From assembly GCF_016859285.1 (NCBI RefSeq), contig NC_053401.1, positions 13,451,661 through 13,515,660 of the forward strand: a stretch of 64,000 nucleotides of DNA. Reading direction: 5' to 3'. Below the pieces are notes generated by a model. It did no database searches. It was not told where the DNA came from and saw nothing but the letters and a program-made list of their open reading frames with translations. The stretch comes from Xiphias gladius (lineage: Eukaryota; Chordata; Actinopteri; Istiophoriformes; Xiphiidae). Within the stretch, counting starts at the first letter, position 1, and every line of letters begins with the position of its first letter. The translations under genes were made by a program, and so were the position numbers. Of the stretch, positions 1 to 28,200 are shown one piece after another.

Positions 1-699
1 GGATGGGAGAAATTGCATCTTCATCATTCTTATTGGTTCATGAGGTTTAGTGATGTCATGCAGCTCTAGTATAACTTTTACTTGAACTGGGGACTAATAA
101 GATAAGTAAAAATACCTGTGTGGGTGTGCAGTGTCTTTAAAATCGAATGGTCAAAATCAATGCAACAGAAGCTGAGTTTTAGTCTCTGGTATGGGTCAAG
201 CTCCAGAAATGTTGGATCCTACATTTCCCATTGTGCAACTAAGAGGCATCTTTCATTTTACCCCCCTGCCTCCACAATGTCCACTTATTTCAAACCCAAC
301 ATTCCCAGTTTGTAACAGGCTTTCTTCTAAATATTTTAAGTCTCAAGCCAAAAAAGACATTGTAAAGCTGTTTGCACAGGCTAAATAGCACTCGTCATGA
401 AAAGTAAACTGCACTTCATGTATAAAATTGGTGAAGTATTCCTTTAATAAGAAAGCTTTCTTGCACATTCTTTGAAAAAAAGGAAAATCTTCCTGCTTTT
501 GCCATAACTGGAAAACTGTATGACGGGTATGTAATTCTGGCGTTTCTGAGGAAAGTACTGTAATTACTGATTTTAGAATGTCCACAAAAAAGTATCAGTA
601 CAAGAAAAAGCTACTAACTCAAAACCTAATAACAGTAATTTTATTATGTTTCTTTCCTCTCCAATCAAATTTATTCAGATTCCTCTGTATTCTCTTTAG
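1..699 (+). other. intron of the Wnt gene, nothing else recognised
   Basis: Upstream of the first visible Wnt exon. It ends in a pyrimidine-rich tract and an AG at 698-699. The exons encoding the signal peptide and N-terminal Wnt domain are not here and must lie left of the window. No repeat or other gene was recognised. Confidence 0.6.
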
Positions 700-2572
700 G
701 CAGCAGGGAGGCAGCATTCACATATGCCATCACTGCAGCTGGAGTTGCCCACGCAGTGACTGCAGCTTGTAGCCAAGGCAACCTCAGCCAGTGTGGCTGT
801 GACCGTGAGAAGCAGGGCTACCATGACCAAGAGGAGGGCTGGAAGTGGGGAGGCTGCTCGGCTGATGTTAAATACGGAGTTGAGTTCTCGCGGCGCTTTG
901 TAGACGCCCGAGAGATCAGGAAAAACGCCCGCCGGCTGATGAACCTGCACAACAATGAGGCAGGACGAAAGGTAATGCAAGCAAAAAACACTTTGACCTA
1001 AGGCTTTGGCTAAGGACAAATGCATATGCTAATATCCATCTAATCTAATTTTAGGGTTCACTGATGAAAACATCATAGAACACCATACTCCAGTGTAAAT
1101 ACATATAAGATTGTGTAGAAAGAGGAAAATAGCAGAAGTAAATTTGCAAAGATTGTCCATGATTCTCAAAACTGACATAAAAAAACGGACGACTTTGTAA
1201 CAGTTACTATAAATGTTCCTAAACTTAACACATGCAGAAATTATTAAACTCCTCTACAATAGAGTGTTTTCATGCATGTGTGGGTGTGTAAGTTGACAGA
1301 AATGTAAGTCTTGGCAAATACAGTTGCCAAATGTGGAGCTGTGCCATAGTCCTACAGTCCATTCACTGAATTACCAGGCATAAAGTCAGGATAGAGGATA
1401 TTATTGCAAGTCTCTCACTCTTCCTTTCCCAGTGGAAGCACCAAAGACCAAACTTCTGCTCCACTGCACGCACTGAACCAACCAAAGTCAAGAGCAAACT
1501 CCCCCAGAATGTGATAGCAATTTAGGGGACAGGGACAGTGCTCTGGATAAACAAGTTACAAGATGTTTTAATTATAAGCTTAGTCACTCAAAACCCATAC
1601 TGTAATGGGTCACATTCACATCAACATCAAGCTCAGTCCCAAGAGAAAACTGTCACCTGCCCATTTTGCCATCTGAAAAGATCTTTATGGCATTATAATA
1701 TAAATCTGGTTCAAATCACTATGCAACTCTATACATGCATGGTTGCACAACAGCTCTGGTCAGTTTTCTTGGGCTGTCATGCCGTTTTATGGTCTGAAGA
1801 AAGGTATATTAATTAGAGACTACAGTTTTGGGTTATTTTCCCTGGGCTTTTGACATAAAGTTGGCATATTGGTTAGTGTGCTGAAAGTTGAAATGCCCGC
1901 AGAAAGTGCAGCTTACCAAAAGAGACAGATTTTAAGGATATGCCATTTTATTAACTTTTTCAAATAATTCAAGCCATGGACATGTGAATTCAAAATTACA
2001 ATTTATGCATTTCTCCCACAAAATATATTTTTTGGTATTTAAGGGTCTCTTTTAATTTATACTGACCTAACGTCTACTCTCTGTGAGATCAGATCCTAGA
2101 GGAGAGGATGAAGCTGGAGTGCAAGTGCCATGGTGTATCTGGTTCCTGCACGACTAAGACCTGCTGGATCACCCTACCAAAGTTCAGAGAGATTGGTTAC
2201 CTGCTTAAGGAACGCTACAGCGAAGCAGTTCAAGTAGAGCCTGTCCGGGCTTCACGGCTCCGCCAACCCTCCTTCCTACGTCTCAAAGAGGCTCGGGGCT
2301 ACCAGAAGCCCACAGACACAGATCTTGTCTACCTGGAGCGCTCACCCAACTACTGTGAGGAGGACAAGGCTACAGGAAGCACAGGGACAAGAGGCCGACT
2401 GTGCAACGGCACCTCGACCCACACAGACAGCTGTAATGTGATGTGCTGCGGCCGGGGCTACAACACGCACCACTACACACGTGTCTGGCAGTGCAACTGC
2501 AAGTTCCACTGGTGCTGTTTTGTGAAGTGCAACACCTGCAGTGAGAAATCTGAAGTTTTCACCTGCAAGTAG
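700..2572 (+). CDS. wnt7b: Wnt7b-like secreted signalling protein, 3' part (last two coding exons)
   Basis: Exons 700-971 and 2093-2572 (TAG stop), joined in frame. Wnts are secreted, lipid-modified ligands for Frizzled receptors. The first exon encodes the conserved Wnt core ([35 protein letters not shown]). The second starts [19 protein letters not shown], which holds the serine that carries the palmitoleate in Wnts, and ends with the cysteine-rich C-terminal domain ([19 protein letters not shown]). The stretch [12 protein letters not shown] matches my memory of WNT7B rather than WNT7A, and the neighbours atxn10 and fbln1 also flank human WNT7B. The gene is truncated on the left by the window edge, and about 250 codons are visible. 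Which teleost wnt7b duplicate this is cannot be told. It is convergent with atxn10. Confidence 0.93.
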
Positions 2573-3115
2573 GGAACGAGGAAGTTGGGCAGTGGGTGAG
2601 GATGGGAAAATGGACAAGGGTTGAAGGTAAGGGATTATGACAAAGGACTTGGAAGTATTTATTCTACATTTTGCACATTTTGACATCCTATTTGGAATTC
2701 TTTGAAGGAAGGAAAGAGACGTGAGATGGAACAAGAGGTTTGGGAAGAATAGACATGAACATTTCAGAAAAGTATTTGCTTGCGTACTGGTACACCTGTC
2801 ACATGATACAAAACATGTTACAGGTGAAAGGATTTGATGTTCTCTTTTTGCCTCCAGCAAAGCAATATTTTGAAGACAACATCTTGCAAAAATGTAACTT
2901 ACAGATGTCATGCACAAGAGGAAAAAGCAACATGGACTATCATTGGATCTTGAGAAGACTTTTGTTATGTTAACTGGAACCAAAATGCTTTAGACCACCA
3001 TGAAAGAAAACTGGCTCCTGATGAAGACTGAGAGATGGCAGTGGAATACTTTTAACTGTACGCTCACACTGTATTCTGTTTGAACACTGAAAATAAAACA
3101 AAATTATTTATGTAA
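2573..3115 (+). other. probable wnt7b 3' UTR with polyadenylation signal
   Basis: Non-coding sequence after the Wnt stop. An AATAAA lies at 3092-3097, about 520 bases past the stop, which would make a short 3' UTR. Longer UTR forms cannot be excluded. Confidence 0.5.
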
Positions 3116-3272
3116 AAATATCACAACTTTCAAACTGTAAGTCTTATAGGATGGATAGCAAATTCAGTTGCTCTAACATTTTTCCTTTATTTTTTGATCT
3201 TCAGTTGGTACTGATAGAAGGATTTATAGTAACTTGGAGTCACGTTTTCAGCCACTAAACAGCTAAATCTCT

Positions 3273-3343
3273 TTTTTAAATTTTTTCCATTATCAGTGGT
3301 CAGTGGGGTATTTTGCTATATATTAATTCTTTTTCTTCTGCAC
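3273..3343 (+). repeat. 71-bp direct duplication, copy 1
   Basis: Bases 3273-3343 are identical to 4223-4293, an offset of exactly 950. Resemblance falls off on both sides. Copy 1 is followed by ordinary sequence, whereas copy 2 runs straight into the giant CA tract. Confidence 0.9.
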
Positions 3344-4222
3344 TCACAGTCACATTTCTTCCTTTTTCTTTTCATTGGTCATTAGTAATTTGGAGGGGGG
3401 GTTGGTGCTGTTGAGTGCTGTGCTGACCTCTCTCATGGACATATCCTCCCCAGGGCCCAGACCTTTTGTTACACCAAAACCCAAAGAGGCAGAAACCACT
3501 GACACACTATTTTAAGCATCCAACTTGTCAGTTTCAGCAGCACTTACAATCCTGACTGCGTTCACTGTTATGTTTTCAGAGGGCTCCTGACTTCTGAGAA
3601 GCGCATCTAAGCCTCAGTTGAACACCATAGAGGTGCAATCAGGTTCAAATACATCCAACATTCCCATGAATGGCAGAGACGTGGAATTCCACATCATGGC
3701 CTCTGCTTACACAAGGCCTTCCAGCGCGGTTTAGGCCTGCCTGGTTGTATGGCATGTTCCCTAACCACACAGAAGGGGGTATGAGAGGATCAAAGGCCTC
3801 AAAGCTATTTTTGGACAGCACCCTTAATGTATTCAGAAATGTTTATTTAGGCTTTATATAACTTACAAAACAATTTGAAGAGTATATTTTTATATGAGGA
3901 ACGTGGCACTTTATGTCATTTATAGATGGAAAACAAAGTCACTATTTACCAGTGTTTTCTAATGTCATTGTATTCAGATTTGAGAGCTATAAATTATTTG
4001 GAATATATGTCTTTGACCAAAGTTCCTAAATTGTAAATACTCCCATGTGTTATATCGAAGTAGCCCAGATTGTCCATCTTGATACGATCCTTCACAATTC
4101 AAAGTAGCTCATAAAGTTGAGCTACTCATCATAGTGTTGGAAACCCCCGTTAAGTATTTGAGTAAATCCATGGAAGTTGCTAGTAAATAGTACATTGGAC
4201 ATTTCAGCAAACGACTAATCTC

Positions 4223-4293
4223 TTTTTAAATTTTTTCCATTATCAGTGGTCAGTGGGGTATTTTGCTATATATTAATTCTTTTTCTTCTGCAC
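4223..4293 (+). repeat. 71-bp direct duplication, copy 2, abutting the CA tract
   Basis: Exact copy of 3273-3343. It ends five bases before the CA tract begins. It may be a real local duplication or a sign of misassembly at the repeat edge. Confidence 0.9.
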
Positions 4294-4295
4294 CT

Positions 4296-6207
<1,912 letters not shown>

Positions 6208-7322
6208 GCTACAGCTAAATAGGAAGTACATTATTTACTAAACCTCTTTAAAAAAAGAAAAAAGTCTATGCAGTCTGGTAAAACTAAATATAGCTTGCTC
6301 AGAGCAAAGAGAAGCAGTCTAAGGTGTAAAACATGAACTCAATGTGTTTAAAGATGGTTAATGATCTACGATGCGTGCCATAAGCCCTCATGCCTTATTT
6401 TATCTAAAGGACTGTGCAATAGGATAGAAATAGAAGATTAAGAATAAGATGAAGAATGAGATGAAAATCAAATTCCTATGTCGAGTATATCACTCCTTGT
6501 TATAACCATAAAAAGAATTGCAGAAGCAAGCAGAAATACAATGACAAGCTCATGCTGTATAATGAGCATTTTTTAAAATTACAAAACATGCATAGTTTCT
6601 TAGTTTTAGTATTGCCTTTTTCACTTTGATGGTCTTAGATTATAATATTATGTCACTTTAGATAGGAATTTTAAGCATTTGAAAGAGGGACAAAGTCTTT
6701 TCCCTCTGGAAAAGACACCACCATTTAATTAGGTAAGGTGAAGAGGGGGTTGATTACATCATATTTTGGTAATTCTGTTTCACAGTTACTGCAGAAGTCC
6801 CTATGGGCCTGGAATGAAACCCCAACCCCTGCTGGTAACATCAGTGTCAGTGAAAAGTGAAAAGCCTGGACACTGTGGTGCTCTTTGTCTTTGGATTAGA
6901 TCACAAAGCACCAGCCTTGCCAAAAGGTACCAACATGAGCTTGCTTGTCCCAAACTCTTCATTTCACAGGCTCAGGTCAAGACAGAACAAGAGCTCCTGA
7001 CATCCTCACCTCTGCTTTTGTACCAAGGGGACCCTATGGGCCTTTTGTGTGTCAAGAATACTGTATGGCCCATCTGAACATAAGTACTAGCAGTACAGAT
7101 GTATAATAATAAGTTACACATATTCTTCTGATAGAAATATCTAATTCAAAAGCACTATTCTGCTTACTATATCGGCACTGTGGCTGTCAATTTTTCTAGA
7201 CAAACTTATGTTTGAAAGCGAACGAGTCACTCGCCCACATATGAAGCTTAAGTACTAGGTAACATGAAGATGGCTTGTAGCACAATAACAGTACATGTTC
7301 ACACAAGTGTATGCACATGTAC
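6208..7322. other. intergenic DNA between convergent wnt7b and atxn10
   Basis: AT-rich unique-looking sequence with no recognisable gene or transposon. A short open frame around 6766-7077 has no family resemblance or conserved motif that I can see. Confidence 0.5.
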
Positions 7323-7328
7323 TTTATT
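7323..7328 (-). terminator. atxn10 polyadenylation signal (AATAAA)
   Basis: AATAAA on the minus strand, 77 bases past the atxn10 stop codon. A second AATAAA overlaps the stop codon itself (TAATAAA near 7401-7407) and is probably too close to be the main signal. Confidence 0.55.
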
Positions 7329-7404
7329 CCTTTCGAAACAATTACTTCACATGAAGATCTGCTTATGGGTTGTCTCCTTTCCTATCTGCCTCTCCAAGGT
7401 TTTA

Positions 7405-20113
<12,709 letters not shown>

Positions 20114-21615
20114 GTTTGCCTGCTTCATGCGGATGGGCGGGACGTCCGTCTTAATTTTAACACGCTATTGGTTCAATCCAGGACGAAGGCGGAGTCAGAG
20201 CATGTGCTGCTGTATTCATACAGCTTCTTGCCTACACTGCTGTCAGAGAGACAGAGTGGAGCACGTAACGTGTCAGTGCTATCCATAGAGAGAGACTAAA
20301 GACAGGACTAAAAGTAGCAGGGAATGAGATGATACTTATTTCGGTAAGATTACTAATTAAAGAAGAAGCTGCTTCTTGCTTACTTTCTTTAGGCTATAAC
20401 GTTTCCTTAATTTTTGCTATTAATTAATGAATTAGTATAACCAATACACCAGTTTAGCTAAACTGTAGTGCCTTTGTGTGACTGACAACTTCAACTTTAT
20501 TGTCCCAAAGGGAATTTTGACTTGCAGCCAAATGAAACGTAAAACACGCACAGCTTTATCTAATCAAATATGCAACACGTATTCTAAAATTTACCACACA
20601 GGAAGTAAAAGAAAACCAATCAATTGCTAGCACAACATAAAACTTGGAGTAAATCCATCACTGGTTAAGGCATTATCATCATTGCTCATGCTATATTTAG
20701 ACATGCCCCACAATAATACACCCAATAACGTCTGAGATAGAAGTTTTGCACAGGTTATAAAATGCAGCTGCAGCCACATCTTAAATCAATTCACCTGAAG
20801 TATTGTTTAAAAGGTCTGAAGATCATTTCACTGAGCCCAGACAGTTATGCGGGACAATTGTTGCAGCTGCAACAACAAAAGCCTCAGGACAAGCCTTTGG
20901 GATTTCCATGTAGAGTGGGGAATTTTAGATTACAGGATTTTCCTCCGTAAGGTTGTCCCCTGTGTTTTCACTGGCCAAGCACAGCATGGCAGTGGTGAAA
21001 GGCAGATTGATGTAGAAGAGAGTAGATTATGGACGGTAAGAGGTATCAACCTCAAGCAATTTGTCAGCTTTAAGATGAGGTATTCCAAGAACCAGACATT
21101 CCCAGTATAGGATTCCCTTTATTCATTCTTGGAGCTGAATAACTGGAAATATCCTCACAAACTGGAAGTGGTAAGGTATGATTGGGAATCTGAAGAGTTG
21201 AGTTCCAGAAAAAAATAGGGCATCCTATCAGATTTTAGTTATTTTGGAAACCTCAGTTATGCTAACTAGAAGACGGCTGGTTGAGTCTGCAGTGCTAGCT
21301 CTATTCAGTACAAAACATGAACACAAAAAACTGCACTGATTCTTTATTATTCCCAGATGGTTGTACAGTCTGATGGTACAAAACACAGTCAATGTTGAAA
21401 GCAAGTCCATAGATGAATCAATTTAATTATCAAATGAAGCATGTTACATCTGGTCTGTGAAAATAGATGAAATGGATCAAATATAAAACAGTCCCACAGG
21501 TTAACCAACAGTCTATCATAGTGGCACTCATGACAACAAAGTCTGAATTCAAATTAAACACAGAAGACGGTGGTTAAGGAGTTGACAGCTGGCTATTACC
21601 CTGTTGATCTATGAT
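20114..21615. other. atxn10 promoter region and intergenic DNA towards fbln1
   Basis: Upstream of the atxn10 start codon on the minus strand. The sequence next to the ATG is moderately GC-rich (about 20045-20250), consistent with a promoter, but no specific site was identified. A short piece near 20490-20515 resembles the common teleost repeat motif CTTTATTGTCCCAAAGGGAA. No gene was recognised in the rest. Confidence 0.45.
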
Positions 21616-21625
21616 TTTATTTATT
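21616..21625 (-). terminator. possible polyadenylation signal of the fbln1 D-type transcript
   Basis: Overlapping AATAAATAAA on the minus strand, about 580 bases past the D-type stop codon. A further AATAAA lies at 21343-21348. Which one is used cannot be told. Confidence 0.4.
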
Positions 21626-22206
21626 CCACTCTTGTAAAAAGGCATGTAACATTCAACACATCTGAGTTAGCGGTATCAAGTGAAAAATTTGTCTGTTTTG
21701 TTGCTTGAAAAGTAACTTTTTAGCCGTGCTAGCAGAGTGGATCTATGGATGGCAATGGTGGTTGTTCGGTTGTTCCATTACTTTGGTCCAGACTCAAATA
21801 CTTTATGCCAACTGTTACATGGATTGCCTGTTCTCAAGAGGATACATTTTCTTGATTTTGGTGATCCCTTGACTTTCCTCTAGCACCACCAGCAGGTTGA
21901 CATGTTTTTTTTGGTAACAGTATCTTTCGATAATGTGCTCATATTTTATCTTTAAATTGATTTGAAATGACAAAGACCTTTTGTTATGGTCTGAATGGGT
22001 AGCAAACTGCCACTGTAACTGAATTCAGTGCATCTGCAATTGAAATCTTGCAAGCAACATCATTAACCTTTGAGTTTTTTTTCTTTTAAATGTTCGGCAC
22101 AATAAATGTGGTATCTCCAAAATAATCAAAACTATATTTAAATAAAATTTGCCAAGTTACATGTTGTAATGCTAATGTAGTATTTTCATTCCCTTCTTAG
22201 CTCAGC

Positions 22207-25200
22207 TCAGAACCAGAACTCCGAGATAAAGACGTGGATGATGACAACATTGCAATGGGAAATAACCTCTGACTTGACATAATTCATAGCCACCTCCAAT
22301 ACAAGATCCTTGGGGCCAATGATAGGTTTCACCTGCTGAACAACACCTGGGGGAGGACATAGAATGGGATTAGTGACAATTCAAAAAAGTAAATGAAATG
22401 TTAGTATATACTATATAGTAAGGGATTTGATAAAGGATTGATTCCCTGTTTCCAAGTTATACTCTCTCCTCTTACCCATAATCATGCCCTGGTGGGAGTG
22501 CCTCAACACTTCAAAAGAGAACTGTTCATCTGCAGCCATGATTTCAAAGAAAACATCAGTTGCACCAGGGATAGATGCAGGGTTAGCTGCCACAACTGTC
22601 CGCAGGAAAACTATATCTGTAGGGCAAATTGGTATAAAGTTTTCATTAGTCTGATAGAGGCAAACAAACAGTGCATTTAGTTCCTCAAATCAAATATTTA
22701 TGCTATGATTAAAACATTGTTCTGTGGGTTCAAATATGTAATTGAATCTTATGCGCTGTTGCAGGTTGGTGGATGGAAAGTTTTATTTCAATGAGGCTGC
22801 AAATAATTTTAGAATGTGCTATAACAAGCTACTGAGTTAAATAATATGGTACAGAATATTAGAACAAATTCATACTGGCGTCATAGACACAAACTCACAT
22901 ACTATACAATCATATGCAACTGTAAATGTTGAGGAAGCAAAGACATCAGAAAGCTCTTCCTAAGAATTGTATTTTATTCTACTTCGCTGTACCCTCGGGT
23001 TTACTGAAGTCTCTGAAGGTTGGCAGAGAGAGGACGGTGTGGGTGATGAGGTGGACAGGGTCCAGAGCACAGCCGATGTCGTTAGGTTGGCAGGCCTTAA
23101 TACAACGAACACTGGCTGAAACTTGTCTGGATCTGAGAGGGACATAGATTCAAAAGGGGAAAAAACAGGATTTATGACTTTTGCCCAGGGAAGAGGAAAA
23201 CAGGCATATGGATACACTATACATCAGCATTGTAAGAAAAACGTTTGACGAAAATTCTACAGTTGAGTTGAGCAATAAAAAACCTGGCAACACCTGAATA
23301 GCCCCATAGACCTCTATGGTTAACCAAGCGACGAGTGCCTTAAATAGAGTCCAAACCCTGATTCCAAACCCTGGAATTGTATTTGTGAGGGTTCCCCAAT
23401 GTGAGGACAGTAGCGCTTTCAAATATAACCTCAAAAACTTCAGCAAGAGCATAATTAGCAGCAAGCAGGTGAGTCCAAGTTGTTTCGCGAAAAGCCGCAG
23501 GCCAAAGCCACAGAGATGATTGTGTGGTATTCCACACCAGTGAAATATCACCAAGAAAAAAACGGGCTGGTAGAAAACCGGCAGAGGGTATGTAAGAATT
23601 AATGTCATTTGATTTAGTCCAGTGAAATCATATTCACATTGTAAAAGAAGGAAAACTATCAGCTCAGCAGAAACGCATTTCCAAATGACTGTAAAAAGTG
23701 TTTTTAAAAAATAAGAAAAAAATCTTATCAAAAAGCATTTTACTATTTTGACATGTATAAAATAATTAACTTCGCATTTTGGACATTAGGTGATTATATA
23801 ATCCAAGGATCTTGGAGAATTACAGTCACATTCTTCATATTTTTGCATTTTCAATCAGTTCTATACACACCAAAACCTAAAAACCACCAGGGGGGAAATG
23901 GAACAGTGGAAAACTTGTCTGGTTGCATTTATCTAGCTGACCAACACAACTACTGGCCTTTTGGTATAATTTACAGCAAATTAACTGATAACCACCCAAT
24001 ACCAACACTAAAAGCACCATCCATCATATGAGCTGTAATGCCGCTCCACCACTAATTGAGCCCCCATGTTGGCTGGGCCCCAGGTGCCCATAAATAAGTG
24101 CCACGCTTATTTTTCTTGCTGTCCACTAATGCGGGGCGTGTTTGATCCTATGGTGAAGCCACTTGGAACAGATCATTGGAAAAATTGGTTTTCTACATTA
24201 AAAATGACCGCAGCGGAGGAAGCACGAGAGTAGTGGCAGAAACCATTGCCGGTGTGTTTATATGTGCTTAGATATTAAAGAGTGAAAAGCCATTTTTATC
24301 TGTCACTTTTTAATTCCAAACACATAGAAAGTACAAATAAAAAGAAACTGCCACAGAGACATGAGGTAGAGTTGGCTGCCATCAATCCTTAATGCACATA
24401 TTGACAGTGTTGTAGAGATCTTCAGGATCTAATGAGCCCCATCTAGTGGTAAGTGAAATGTCCTGATATTCCTAATACCTACTGCCAAATCATATTCTGG
24501 AATAAATAACAAAAAGGCATTGCGAGTAGTTAAAACAGCTTAATTAAAATAAACTAGATCAATTTCTCATCTTCTTGTTTTTTTCCTTTTACTACACTTT
24601 AGCATACAGACACAAGAGAGGAATCAATCTCTAACTCTCAGTAAGACAGTGAGTAAGTCAAAGTACTCTTTTAAGGGAAATCTCTTTTTTTTTCCCATAA
24701 CAAATGTCCTTTTTTTTCTCAATAAACCATTTTTTAATCATATAAAATATCTAACTCTGTCCTTCCATCCAGAGCATAATAGCAGTTAATGACAATTTCA
24801 TAGCCACCATGCATTACAAAAAAATAATGAGCCGAAATATAAAAAATAGGAAATGTAACAAATGGATGCTGAGAAAATGAGAAAGCAGTTAACTTGGTAA
24901 TAAAATGAACTAATTTTTTAAATAAACACAAATTTATTATAACAAACTTCTGTAGCGTCATGTTTGAGCACAAGAATTAAAGATTTATTGCTTATAAACT
25001 GCAATGAAGGGTGGATGGAAAAGTGGGAGCTATGACCCCAGTATAAAAAAAAGGATGGATGAAAATGAAAACCATTCATGATTGGTGAATACAAAACAGG
25101 GACAGACTTGAAATATTCAAGAAGGCTCCTCTAAATATCACAAAGACTTCTTATATGGCAACGTAGTAGAGGGTCGGAAGGGCGGCTCGTGTGTGACAAA

Positions 25201-28200
25201 CACAGCAATCTTGGCCATGTACAGATGTGCTTTTCTGTAACGAATAAGCCTCATCTCTACGGTCAGAAAGAAGTCCCGGGGCTCAGACAAGGCACGGCGC
25301 AGTGAGATCACTCCTCCATGGGCCTGTTCCTGCACGATGAAGTATCCCTCCTCATCACCGGATACTATGTTCAAAAGCATTTCGTCTCCCGGAACAGAAT
25401 TGGAGGGTCCCATCCGGAAAACATCAGCAGGTATGGGTGTGTTGGTGGGGAAGCTGATGTTGTAGAAGGAGATTCTCAGCGGAAGTGAGAAACACGACGC
25501 AGGATCTCGTGTGAACTCGCAAGTTACGCGCTCGCAACGGCTGAAAGGGAAAAATGAAAGGAAGGGCTCATTGGATGGAGGGCAGAAATGGCGGTATACG
25601 TGGGTAGAAAGAGATGCTAAAAGAGGGAAAGGAAAGAAAGAGGGAAAGTGAGATAGGAGTTTGTGACCAGAAGCTGCAGGAAAATGTCAGCAGCTGGCCA
25701 AAAGCAAACAAATGTACATCACAGGGAATAGAGTAAAATTAAAAAGAGTTTAGAATGAGAAAGATGATAGGATGGAGTCTTAATTCTAAACCGCAGACGA
25801 GTAAGATGCATCAAGCACAGCTCAGGACAATCAACCCTTTCATTTCAACAGCTTGTCTTGACCAAGTAGCCATTAGCTCTCACCCCTGTGTTGCTCGCCG
25901 GTAGTTTGGAGGACATTCGAAGGACAGGCAGCGAAATCCTCCCTGGACGTTGAAGCAGCTCTGAGAGACGGAACAGGTATGGCTCCCTGCTGCACATTCA
26001 TCAATATCTGAATATATAGGAGAAAAAAAAAGGTTAGATATTTAATAAAAAATAACACACCAGTAATTTACAGTTTAGTTTTTACAAGTATGGTGAAGCG
26101 TGGACAAGCTCTGACATAAAAGGACCACATCTATATTTTTTCATATATCTGCATCTGCATTGCACATCTTGTATACTCCATATTACTGTCTGCCCTTTTT
26201 CAAAATACACCATAAATATTTAAATTAATATTCCATCCTAAATAGGTATATATTTCCCCCTTGTCAAACTTTCTGCATCATTCCTAGGGGTGATTCTGAG
26301 ATGCCTAAATGGTGAAAACTGATCATGTGTGAAATCTGTGGAGGTCAAGGTTTATCTGCTGACCTTGACATGTGCGTCCATTGGGGGCGAGTGTGTAGCC
26401 AGTAGGTGGGCAGGTACAGTAGAAACTTCCTGGGGCGTTGGAGCAGCGGTAGGAACACACTTGACCTCCAGCAGGCAGAGCACATTCATCAATATCTGAG
26501 AGGAGTAGAGGAGATTGGCTGGTTAGTATCATATATATGTGATACCCGAGTTACCCTGCAAAAAATACCGTAATGAGCTGATGGTAACTTTTTCATATTA
26601 AAGTTTCCAAGTTCTAGCCAAGAAATAATTTTCTTCTACTTTGCAGCAATAACAAAGGATGTGGCTGTATCATCAACTAGTATCCCACCACTAAGCAGCA
26701 TAAAGACCAACAGTACCTTCACAGGTTATCCCATCGATGTCACTCAGCTGGTAACCACGGCGACAGTAGCACTGGTAGGAGCCATAGACATTGACGCACT
26801 CTTGACTACAAGGGTTGGCCTCACACTCATCCACATCTGTCAGCATACAGGCAAAGGTACAATATGTTTCTTCACAACTTAGAATTTGTACTTCATCAGC
26901 ACACAGAAGCATTTCTACTTCTAAAAGGGCCTACTTTTTACTGCAAGAAAACTACTCTTCACCCAGTTGCTGACTTCTCTACCCTGAGTAAGGAACAAAT
27001 ATCTATGAAGCCTATTGTTTAAGAGCAGAAGTCCCATTATTTACTTGGTGCATACTACGCATTTGAATAACATTCTACGAAAAATGCTGGATCATCTAAC
27101 TGGATGAATTTAGTGTTTAACAGAAGTTCAGGCATAATTAAAGTCTTAATGAATGAATTCAGTTTACCATCACAGTTTCTGCCGTCATAGGAGAGTTTGA
27201 AGCCAGTGGTGCAGCTACACTGGTAGGACCCCTCTGTGTTCTCACACTTATGGGCGCAGAGTCGTCCGGGATAATGCCTGCACTCATTGATATCTAAAGA
27301 ACACAGAGAAAAGGTTATGAATTAGAGATTTAAAATACTGTTGATCTAAAAATGCAAACTTAAATTATATAGATATAGGACACAATATTATTATTAAAAG
27401 AAAAAGTACATACAGTACCTTCACACTGTTTGGTGATACTGTTGAACATGAAGCCAATTCTGCACTCACAGCGGTATGATCCCACAAAGTTCACACAACC
27501 ATGGCCACCACACACATTGCCTGTACGACACTCATCTACATCTATAAGAGGAGAGAGGTGAGCAAGTGGAAGAGAGACAAAGGAAGGGGAATAACATCGA
27601 ATTAGTTTAAAAAGGGGAAATTAAGCTGATACAATGATGTCTTAAAGCCAAAGACACAATACTTGAGACTTTACACACAGCAAATACATTTATTGTGACA
27701 GTATCTACCTTCACAGCGTGTGCCGTCCTCAGTTAGATGATAACCTCGTCCACAGGTGACTGTGTTCCTGCGACAGGTGTAGGAGCTCACTGTGTTGATG
27801 CAAGTGTGGCCAGGTAGGCATGGACTGGTATGGGCTACACACTCATTTATATCTAAATAGACAAAAAAAAAAAAAAAATAACAACACATTCAGCAAACCA
27901 GCTCACCTTTTACTTGTGGAGTGTTTTTACTTGAGAGTGACACCAAACTCACCGATACAACTGCCGACGGCGTCCTGAATGAAACCGTCAGCACACTTCT
28001 CCTTTGGGTGGCAGCGGAACGAGCCTGCTGTGTTGGTGCACAAAAAGTCTGGTCCACAGTTATGGTCCCCCAAAGCACACTCATCAATGTCTGGAACGTG
28101 CAAGATCATCATGGCATAAATATACTATGCCTAAATCTTGTGTGAACAAATGTTCTACATAACATATTGTAAACGATCTTGGATGTTTTAACAACTTGAT

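Noticed and set aside
2342..2983. 213-codon open frame on the minus strand
   Set aside because: Antisense shadow of the Wnt terminal exon and its 3' UTR; no family resemblance.
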